In this document: positions 53,781 to 61,700 of the stretch, piece after piece | Layout: each line of letters begins with the position of its first letter | Position numbering within the stretch: position 1 is the stretch's first letter | From: Parasulfuritortus sp036391875 | GTDB lineage: Bacteria > Pseudomonadota > Gammaproteobacteria > Burkholderiales > Thiobacillaceae | Length of the DNA: 64,000 nucleotides | Assembly: GCA_036391875.1 (NCBI GenBank) | Contig: DASVZA010000041.1 | Coordinates: forward strand, 62,001 to 126,000 | Direction: 5' to 3' | The notes under the pieces: model-generated | What the model saw: only the letters and a program-made list of their open reading frames with translations | What the model was told of the DNA's origin: nothing | The model's database searches: none | Position numbers and translations under genes: made by a program

Positions 53781-56033
53781 ATGAAACACGATGAAATCCG
53801 GGCCGAAGACTGCTTCTGGCTGCTTGGCAGTCTATGCAATCTCAATCGCATCCCGTTCGACGCAGCACTGGTGGCCAGCCAGTTTCCGCCCCCTTACACG
53901 CATGCGACCTTTCATGAAGCGGCCCGAGCACTTGGCTTCAAAACCGGCTCGAAATCGCTTAGCGGCCAATGGGACAAACTGCCCTTTCCCTGCATCGCCT
54001 TCCTGAAAGACGTCCCGCAGACCAACACCGATCAACTTGCGACCTGCGACGCTGAGCATCAGGTCATCCCGTTTCCAAAGCGGGCCACCCCAACCCAATC
54101 CGATGCCGATACGGAAGAGGCTGCCAATTCCTCCCAAGAAACTTCGGTTCCGGTTCTACTCATCAGGGCCAACGGCGAAACGCTACTTTATTTCCGTTCC
54201 GGGTCGCAAACCCCGGAAACCGTCGACATTGCCCAAGCATCCAGCATTTTCGAGCCTGAGCTGATCTTCGTGGCTCGCGAAAGAGCCGGCGAGGACGGCA
54301 AACCGGAAGACATCGCAGGCTTCGAGACGGAGAAACAGAAATTCGGTTTCCGCTGGTTCGTTCCCGAACTGCTCAAGCACAAAAACATCTGGCGTGACGT
54401 CGTGCTGGCTTCGCTTGCCATCCAACTGGTCGGCCTCGCCACGCCGGTTTTCACCCAAGTCATCATCGACAAGGTCGTCGTCCACCAGACCAACAGCACG
54501 CTCATCGTCATCGGCGTCGCGCTGCTCATGTTCATGCTCTTCACCATGGTCATGACCTGGCTGCGGCAATATTTAGTACTCCATACCGGCAACCGCATCG
54601 ACGCCGTACTGGGCAGCCAGGTCCTGCGCCATCTGCTGCGCCTGCCGTTGCCCTATTTCGAACAACGTCCGACCGGCGTGCTGGTCGCCCGTCTGCACGG
54701 CGTAGAAACCATCCGCGAATTTGTCTCCAGCGCTGCGGTGACCCTGGTACTGGACTTCCCCTTCCTGCTGATCTTCCTGGCGGTGATGTTCTATTACAGT
54801 TGGCAGCTCTCGTTGATCGCCGTCTTCCTGCTCGGCCTCATCTGCGCGCTCAGCCTGCTGGTCGCCCCAGTATTCAGGGAAAAGCTCAACAAGCAATTCA
54901 TGCTGGGTGCCCGCAACCAGGCATTCCTGACCGAATACCTGTCTGGCATGGCCACCGTGAAATCGCTGCAGATGGAACCGCACGTCGAAGCCCGATACAG
55001 CGACTATCTCGCCAGCTATCTCGCCTCCGGCTTCTCCACCAAACAGGTCGGCAACAGCTACAACGTCCTCGCCAACGGCGTCGAGCAGATCATGACCCTG
55101 TCCATCCTCATCGTCGGCGCCCTGCTGGTGATGCGGAACGACGGATTCACCGTCGGCATGCTGGTCGCTTTCCAGATGTTCGCCGGACGCATGAGCCAGC
55201 CCATGCTGCGCATGGTCGGCCTGTGGCAGGAGTTCCAGCAGGCCAACATCGCCGTCAAGCGACTCGGCGACATTCTCGACATGCCCAATGAACCCTACGC
55301 GCTGAGCCCGAGCCGCGAGAACGCCGGCCACGGCAAGATCGACCTGCTGGGCGTTTCATTCCGGTACGGCGAACACCACCCCTGGCTCTACCGCAATCTC
55401 GACATGAGCCTCAAACCGGGGCATCTCACCGTCCTGATGGGGCCATCCGGTTGCGGCAAGAGCACACTCGCCAAACTCCTGCTCGGTTTCTACCAACCGG
55501 CCGACGGTCAAATCCAACTCGACGGCCGCGACCTCCGCTATCTGGCAGCCAACGAACTGCGCCAGGTCTTCGGCGTCGTCCCGCAGGAAACCGTGCTGTT
55601 TTCCGGCACCCTGTACGACAACCTGATCATGGCCCACCCACATGCCACATTCGAGGATGTGATCGCAGCCTGTAAGGCCGCAGAAATCCACGACCACATC
55701 GATAACCTGCCCAATGGTTACCAAACCGAGATCGGTGAACGTGGCACGGGATTATCCGGTGGGCAGAGGCAACGGATCGCTATCGCAAGGGCGCTGCTCA
55801 AAAAGCCTAAGGTACTGATTTTCGACGAGGCGGTCTCGAACCTTGATCAACATACTGCAGAGCACTTCGCCAAGACCATCAACAAGCTCAAAGGCAAGGT
55901 GACTATGCTGTTCATCACGCACCAGATACCTAGGGGCTTGCAAGTGGATGAAGTATTCAACCTTGGAGAGAGCGCACATGGCGCGATGAAAATGATGGTG
56001 GTTGACGACAGGGGGCAAGGAGAGCGCGAGTGA
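53781..56033 (+). CDS. RTX-type T1SS ABC exporter (permease/ATPase fusion)
   Basis: A 750-residue HlyB/RtxB-like protein: N-terminal C39-peptidase-like domain (about 1-175) without a convincing catalytic histidine (NGETLLYF at that place), so a substrate-docking CLD rather than a protease; a six-helix ABC membrane domain (about 195-480); and an ATPase with Walker A GPSGCGKST at 554-562, signature LSGGQ at 658-662 and Walker B acids D682-E683 (IFDEAVSNLD). It should export the RTX protein encoded downstream. The membrane-fusion gene usually found next is missing; a transposase remnant begins within 50 bases of the stop. Confidence 0.92.
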   Translation: MKHDEIRAEDCFWLLGSLCNLNRIPFDAALVASQFPPPYTHATFHEAARALGFKTGSKSLSGQWDKLPFPCIAFLKDVPQTNTDQLATCDAEHQVIPFPKRATPTQSDADTEEAANSSQETSVPVLLIRANGETLLYFRSGSQTPETVDIAQASSIFEPELIFVARERAGEDGKPEDIAGFETEKQKFGFRWFVPELLKHKNIWRDVVLASLAIQLVGLATPVFTQVIIDKVVVHQTNSTLIVIGVALLMFMLFTMVMTWLRQYLVLHTGNRIDAVLGSQVLRHLLRLPLPYFEQRPTGVLVARLHGVETIREFVSSAAVTLVLDFPFLLIFLAVMFYYSWQLSLIAVFLLGLICALSLLVAPVFREKLNKQFMLGARNQAFLTEYLSGMATVKSLQMEPHVEARYSDYLASYLASGFSTKQVGNSYNVLANGVEQIMTLSILIVGALLVMRNDGFTVGMLVAFQMFAGRMSQPMLRMVGLWQEFQQANIAVKRLGDILDMPNEPYALSPSRENAGHGKIDLLGVSFRYGEHHPWLYRNLDMSLKPGHLTVLMGPSGCGKSTLAKLLLGFYQPADGQIQLDGRDLRYLAANELRQVFGVVPQETVLFSGTLYDNLIMAHPHATFEDVIAACKAAEIHDHIDNLPNGYQTEIGERGTGLSGGQRQRIAIARALLKKPKVLIFDEAVSNLDQHTAEHFAKTINKLKGKVTMLFITHQIPRGLQVDEVFNLGESAHGAMKMMVVDDRGQGERE

Positions 56034-56076
56034 TTATCGACAAGGTGACGTTAAGCTACAGAGACTCACATAAAAG

Positions 56077-56617
56077 TGTAGGTAAGCGTCATTCGAAACG
56101 GACCTCTTTATATTGCTGCGTTGTGGGAGAGCAGCCTCAAGTCCAGTGCTGTGCAGGAAGATCATTATTTCCTACCGTGCTCACGCTATATCGAACCCAA
56201 CCCAGTCCGAGCCAGCATGATGGCCGCCGCCCCAAGTTGTACCGCTGGCCAAGTTATCGCTACGACGATTGGAGTCTAGCCAATAAACGGCTGACCCTAT
56301 ATGCCGAATCTCCGCGCGGTGAGCATTCGAGCAAGACGGACTGGCTCACTACCGGTCGCCATTTCGGTCGCAACTGTACAAACAAGCGCTATCGGGCCTC
56401 TGCTTGGCTTTGTCTCAGGACCAGGCCTTGGGTAACAAGCCGTTTTCGTGAAGCGAAGTGCAAAGCCGCGGGACTGCGGCAAACTCAGGCGTGACAGGGA
56501 AACCCACAAAATCGATAGGCGATGCGATTGGCATTGACGGTGAACAATCTGGATTTGGATTTTGTTGATGACACGTAGGGAGACAATGAATGCTGATAAT
56601 CAAATCGACACTAACCC
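56077..56617 (+). pseudogene. Decayed REP-associated tyrosine transposase (RAYT) element remnant
   Basis: Base-by-base resemblance to the intact element at 57340-57881: the GTGCAGGAAG-ATTATTTCCT stretch, the GATAGGCGATGCGATTGGCAT run, GAACAATCTGGATTTGGATTT, and the right end AATCAAATCGACACTAACCC. It is frameshifted, lacks the 5' half including the HUH motif, and cannot encode a transposase. It lies directly after the exporter gene. Confidence 0.85.
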
Positions 56618-56675
56618 ATTTTATCGCAACAAATTTGATTGCCTTGGAAGAAATTTAAGGAGACAAATAATATCC

Positions 56676-56916
56676 ATGGAAAATAACTTTGGGACGGCAC
56701 CCATAAATTTTATATTACTCCCCGCAGTATTTTATTGAACAGCATACTTACTTATTTATTAAACCATATAACATCAAAACAACAACACAAAGAAAGCAAC
56801 AACTGGCTGCCAAGGTTGACGAAAACCTCGCCGATAAACTAGGAAATATAATTAACTGGGTCTTTACTATTGCACTAACATTGTTATTGATTTTTATCAC
56901 AATATTCTATTCATAA
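56676..56916 (+). pseudogene. Possible frameshifted small membrane-protein gene
   Basis: ATG 56676 (AAGGAGA upstream) opens MENNFGTAPINFILLPAVFY and stops. A +1 shift continues for about 65 codons to 56916, ending in a hydrophobic helix (NWVFTIALTLLLIFITIFYS). The two parts join into an ~80-residue single-helix protein. The region is very AT-rich and unlike the neighbours. It could also be random open sequence. Confidence 0.3.
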
Positions 56917-56928
56917 AAGGGAGTTTCA

Positions 56929-57069
56929 ATGTCAACGACAGATACCGGAAATCCATACGACAGAATTATTGATTTGATTCTGGACATTCTTGGCATACCA
57001 AAATCAAGGGCAGATTTGTTTCGTGAACTCTTTTTACATTCGCAACAAAAGGGGTCAGTGTCGGATTAA
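56929..57069 (+). CDS. 46-codon ORF truncated by the RAYT element
   Basis: ATG 56929 follows GGGAG at 6-base spacing and encodes MSTTDTGNPYDRIIDLILDI through SVSD. The last residues and the TAA stop come from the left terminal repeat of the transposase element (57051-57071), so this looks like the 5' piece of a gene interrupted by insertion. No known family recognised. It follows the frameshifted ORF by 12 bases. Confidence 0.4.
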   Translation: MSTTDTGNPYDRIIDLILDILGIPKSRADLFRELFLHSQQKGSVSD

Positions 57070-57881
57070 TTTCTAAACCAAGCCAATAACACCATGCCAC
57101 GCCGCCCACGAATCCAACTCCCCAGCCTGCCCCAGCACCTCGTGCAACGCGGCGTCAATCGGGAGCCATGTTTCTTCGCCGAAGAGGATTATCACTGTTA
57201 CCTCCATTGGCTGAAGAAATCGGCTGCCGATTATCGCTGTGCTGTCCACGCCTACGTGCTCATGACCAACCACGTTCACCTCTTGGTCACGCCCAAAACA
57301 CCTGAGGGCATCAGTCGGCTAATGCAGTCGGTCGGCCGCCGTTATGTGCAATACATCAACCGGACCTACAAGCGTACCGGCACGTTGTGGGAAGGCCGTT
57401 TCAAGTCCTGTGTCGTGCAGGAAGCGCATTATTTCCTGCTCTGCTCCCGCTATATCGAGCTCAACCCGGTCCGCGCCGGCATGGTCGCCGATCCGGGGTT
57501 GTACCGTTGGTCAAGTTACCGGCACAACGGCCTGGGCCATGCCGATGAACGACTGACCCCGCACGCCGAATATCTGGCGCTGGGCGCATCCAACCAGGAC
57601 AGACTGGCTCACTACCGGTCGCAGTTTCGGTCACAACTGGACGAAGAAGCGCTACTGGACATCCGCTTGGCGTTGACACAGGGCCAACCCTTGGGAAATT
57701 GCCGTTTTCGTGAAGCACAGTACAAGGCCGTGGGAATCAGGCAAACCCAGGCGCGACGGGGGAGACCACCAAAATCGATAGGCGATGCGATTGGCATCGA
57801 CGGCGAACAATCTGGATTTGGATTTTGATGGTGACATGTAGGGAGACAATAAATGCTGATAATTAAATCGACACTGCCCCC
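57051..57881 (+). mobile_element. RAYT (REP-associated tyrosine transposase) element with imperfect terminal repeats
   Basis: An 831-bp unit. The left end GGGGTCAGTGTCGGATTAAT and the complement of the right end (57861-57881) match at about 18 of 21 positions, enclosing one transposase gene. A GGGGTCAG-type end is typical of RAYT-linked sequences. A decayed second copy lies 1.26 kb upstream in the same orientation. Confidence 0.75.
57094..57828 (+). CDS. REP-associated tyrosine transposase (IS200-like, Y1/HUH)
   Basis: A 244-residue transposase of the Y1_Tnp fold. The HUH metal motif is H60-V-H62 in LMTNHVHLLVTP, and the tyrosine-containing segment is RRYVQYINRTYKRTGTLWEGRFKS (about 82-105, split). 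PHAEYLALG and the basic tail RRGRPPKSIGDAIG follow. Apparently intact. RAYTs mobilise REP hairpins and are usually domesticated. The element truncates a small ORF at its left end. Confidence 0.93.
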   Translation: MPRRPRIQLPSLPQHLVQRGVNREPCFFAEEDYHCYLHWLKKSAADYRCAVHAYVLMTNHVHLLVTPKTPEGISRLMQSVGRRYVQYINRTYKRTGTLWEGRFKSCVVQEAHYFLLCSRYIELNPVRAGMVADPGLYRWSSYRHNGLGHADERLTPHAEYLALGASNQDRLAHYRSQFRSQLDEEALLDIRLALTQGQPLGNCRFREAQYKAVGIRQTQARRGRPPKSIGDAIGIDGEQSGFGF

Positions 57882-57904
57882 TTTGATTCATCCCTTTGAT
57901 TCAT
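57879..57904. repeat. Perfect 13-bp tandem duplication at the RAYT right end
   Basis: CCCTTTGATTCAT occurs twice in tandem, starting in the last bases of the element's right terminal repeat. It may mark a slipped or repeated end-processing event. Confidence 0.6.
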
Positions 57905-57974
57905 CCCGGGAGGCAGAACGGTATTTGAATCCAGAAAACGGGGGCAGAAACGACTGCCGATGGAGGTTTTCAGC

Positions 57975-58679
57975 ATGAACACGATAGCGAAGAAATGGCT
58001 AATGACTGTAACTCTGACTATTTTGGGAGGCGACATGGGGGCTTGTACGTCGAGTGGTTCGACAAACTGGAAAGAAGAAGTGTTGTTACAAAACGGCACG
58101 AAATTGATTGTGGATAGATCGCAACGTTTTGGGGGGAGACATGAAATCGGGCAAGCCCCTCCAATCAAGGAAGAAGACATCACTTTCACCATACCCGGTT
58201 CAAGTAAGCCCACCACATGGACCAGCGAATACAGCGAGGATGTTGGCCGTGAAAATTTAAAGCCGCTCGCGTTGCATGTATTGGGTAAGGAAGCCTACAT
58301 CGTAGCCACTCCAAATCTATGTCTGGCCTACAACAAATGGGGGCGCCCCAATCCACCGTATGTGGTTTTTAGATATGACGGAAATACCTGGCAACGGATT
58401 GTCCTTGTTGATCTTCCAGCCGAATTTAGCGGGATCAATTTGGTCATCAACACGACATCACACGATGCGGAAATCGCTCGTCGATCGATGATTCGTGCTG
58501 ACACCGTTAGACGGCTCAACAGCAATTTAACGCAACCCTACTACCGAACCATTCTGCGAAAGCCTCTAAAACCAGGTGAGGGCGGTGTGGGGTGTGAGGA
58601 ACTCATCTACTACAAGGGAGCTTGGGTAGGCCCTGGCGACTCAATTGGCCGCCGGATGATGGACCGCCAATCAAATTAG
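57975..58679 (+). CDS. Putative lipoprotein paired with the RTX lipase gene
   Basis: A 234-residue protein I do not recognise. From ATG 57975 (GGAGG at 8 bases) it has a basic N-terminus, a hydrophobic stretch and a lipobox-like MGAC with Cys near residue 24, so it is probably a lipoprotein. The mature part has mixed beta/loop character, four Trp and a C-terminal cysteine (GVGCEEL). It ends 30 bases before the RTX lipase gene, suggesting co-expression as a chaperone, immunity or anchoring partner. That role is inference. Confidence 0.65.
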   Translation: MNTIAKKWLMTVTLTILGGDMGACTSSGSTNWKEEVLLQNGTKLIVDRSQRFGGRHEIGQAPPIKEEDITFTIPGSSKPTTWTSEYSEDVGRENLKPLALHVLGKEAYIVATPNLCLAYNKWGRPNPPYVVFRYDGNTWQRIVLVDLPAEFSGINLVINTTSHDAEIARRSMIRADTVRRLNSNLTQPYYRTILRKPLKPGEGGVGCEELIYYKGAWVGPGDSIGRRMMDRQSN

Positions 58680-58709
58680 CATCAAAAAACTTTTTCGGGA
58701 GAAAACATC

Positions 58710-61700
58710 ATGGCTTCACAATTCGAGCTGGACTGCGCATTGATGGCGGGGGCGGCGTACCGTTCTAACAGATTGGAGATTAATAGATTCCCAATCCCAG
58801 AAAACTGGTCTGAGCTTCCTTCTTCTCATATTGTCGGATCATCAGGTTTTGAAGCTATATCATTCCAATATGGTAGCGAAGTTGTAATTTCCTACGCCGG
58901 TACCGACCCGAGTTCACTCGGAGATTTATGGGCAGACGTGACCTTGGCGTCTGGATTTGGCTCGTCGCAACTCAATCAAGCCATGCTGTATTACCTACAG
59001 GTCAAGGCCGCGCATCCGAATGCCAGTATCAGTTTCACGGGCCATTCGCTGGGTGGTGGATTGGCTGCTGTAATGGGTATGTTGTTTGATTTGCCGGCAA
59101 TCACATTTGACCAGGCCCCTTTCGCCAATTCCGTCAGCACCCCGTTACGCGACCAACTTGTCACGTGGTTGCACAGCAAAGGATACAACGACAGCCAATT
59201 GGCAGAGCTTGCTCCTGGATTATTGTCATTCTCTGTCCCGAATACACGGGCCACTAATGTCACAGGTTACTACGTACAGGGCGAGCTATTGCACTATCCG
59301 CCGTTTTCGCCGCCCTTCTCCACGATTGGCTCGCAAACCGAGTTAGGCCAAGGGTCCGATCTAGGTATTACGTCCGCTGTTAACTTGCATTCTATTGCAC
59401 TACTCACGGCCTTTCTTCAAAACAATGCTTTCGAAAAGCTTACCTACAAACTGCCGGAGTTGTTGGGAATGGCATTCGATAGCACTTTGTTCTCATTCCC
59501 GACTGACCAGGGAAATGAAAACTTTCTCGAACGTTTAGTTCGTCACGAAGCCGGAGTCGGTGCTGACCCACAAACTGGCGCAGCGGCCATACCCGCCGAC
59601 GCCATGCTCGATCGCTTTACCTCTGACCTACAGAAGGTGGCTCAGGACGGTGGCCTGACGATGACCAATGACGCAATCAAGCAGATGTTGGTGGCCTTCG
59701 CGATGCAGAAATACTATGACGAGCCGGCGAGCGGCGGTGATCATGGACTTGGATTGTTTAAGCCAGTATCAGGCGGTATTCATTTCGACACCACAGAGGT
59801 GGCAGACACACTGTATCAGGCCAAGGGGTACTATCTGTACATGCCTACCTACTTGGACAGTTTGCCGATGGCCGAGCAAACTCTAGTTAGGCCTTTATTA
59901 CCTGCACTGACCGATTGGTATGTCCAGGCCGGTGACCAGTCGTTGTCAGCAACGGCCGACACGCAAGGCGCCTTCATGTTGGGCGGAATCGGAAATGATT
60001 CGTTAGCGGGCAACAGTGCTAACGATTTATTGATGGGGAATGCCGGTGACGACCAGCTTTTCGGGGGGGCAGGTGATGACACCCTAATTGGCGGCGATGG
60101 CATCGACACGCTTGACGGTGGCGACGGCGACGACCAACTTTTGGGAGGGGCAGGTGATGACAACCTGATTGGCGGCGATGGTATCGACACGCTTGACGGC
60201 GGTGACGGGAATGACAACCTCCAGGGTGGAGGCGGCGACGACATGCTCGACGGCGGCTACGGCGATGACACACTTGACGGCGGCGACGGGAATGACAGCC
60301 TCCTGGGTGGGAGCGGCGACGACATGCTCGACGGCGGCTACGGCGATGACATGCTCAGCGGCGGTGGTGGCGACGATACGCTTATTGGAGGCGATGGCAA
60401 CGACACACTCAACGGCAGCGATGGCAACGACACACTCATGGGCGGCGGCGGCAACGACGCGCTCAACGGCGGTGGCGGTAACGACACGCTCATCGGCGGC
60501 GACGGCGAGGATATGCTTGACGGCGGCGACGGTAACGATATGCTCATTGGAGGTGGTGGCGACGATACACTCATCGGAGACAGTGGCAACGACACGCTCA
60601 TCGGAGGAGGTGGAAACGACACACTCATCGGAGGCGACGGCACCGACATTTATTATGCCGATACGGGCGAAACGATTGATGACAGCGACGGCTATGGCAA
60701 AGTCTACGTCGGTTCCATCCTGCTCACTGGCGGCGAATGGGACAAGGATGAAGGTTGCTATCTCAGTGCCGACAAAACCATCAGCTATACCAAAGCCGGC
60801 GGCGGCATCATCGCCGAGACCCCGCAGGGAACCGTCTTTATCCTAGCACCCAATTCAAGTGGTGGCGATGGCCTGCCCAACATGGGCATCCCCCTGATCG
60901 ACAAAATCGACCCCAAGACAAGTACAGATTTCAACGCTGCTCAAAGCTATCCCTATCTCGTCGACCCGCTCACCCTCGATCTCAATGGTGATGGCCTCAA
61001 CACCGTTCCTGTCAGTACCCCTCCTCTGCTTTTCGACATCAACGCCACCGGCATAAAAACCAGTGTCGGCTGGATTGCTGCCGACGATGGTCTGTTGGTC
61101 ATGGATCGCAACGGCAACGGCACCATCGATTCCGGTGCCGAGCTGTTTGGCAACGCTACACCGTCTTATAGCACTGGTGGGAAAACCGCCAATGGCTTCG
61201 CCGCCCTGGCACAGGAAGACACCAACCACGATGGCGTTGTCGACGCCCAGGACACCAACTGGTCCAAGCTGGAAGTCTGGCAAGACCTCAACCAGGACGG
61301 CATCTCCCAAAGCGACGAACTGAGCACGCTCGACGAACTTGGTATTGTTAGTCTCAATGTCGGCAGCACCCGCAACCTGCAAGCCCTGGACAATGGTAAC
61401 CAGGTGGCAGACATTGGAATGTTTACCCGTACGGACGGAAGCACCGGTACAGCCGGCACTCCCGTTGGAATGGCGGACATCAATCTCGCCGTGGATACCT
61501 TCCACCGCACCTTCTCCGACACCATCCCCACCACTGCCCAAACCGAAAATCTGCCCGACATGCAGGGTAGTGGCATGGTCAGAGATTTGCGCGAAGCGGC
61601 CAGTCTGCAAACCGAAGCTGGGCAAATCCTGGCGGCAAAACTCGCTCAGTATGCCAACGCAACCACACGGTCGGAGCAGATGGCCTTGTTGGATGACCTG

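Noticed and set aside
53533..53781. Short frames in the gap between the two secretion genes
   Set aside because: No ribosome binding sites, odd composition, and they overlap the probable promoter region.
56030..56494. A 154-codon frame starting at the exporter stop, a possible HlyD gene
   Set aside because: From about 56077 its sequence aligns with the transposase gene in a shifted frame; it has no membrane helix or coiled coil expected of an adaptor protein.
60338..60649. Minus-strand Ser/Pro-rich repeat protein opposite the RTX array
   Set aside because: A mirror of the nonapeptide codons; the repetitive reading is forced by the plus-strand coding sequence.
59982..60656. Regular 27-base repeats that could look like a CRISPR array or minisatellite
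   Set aside because: The repeats are in frame, encode RTX nonapeptides, have no unique spacers, and lie inside a long open gene.
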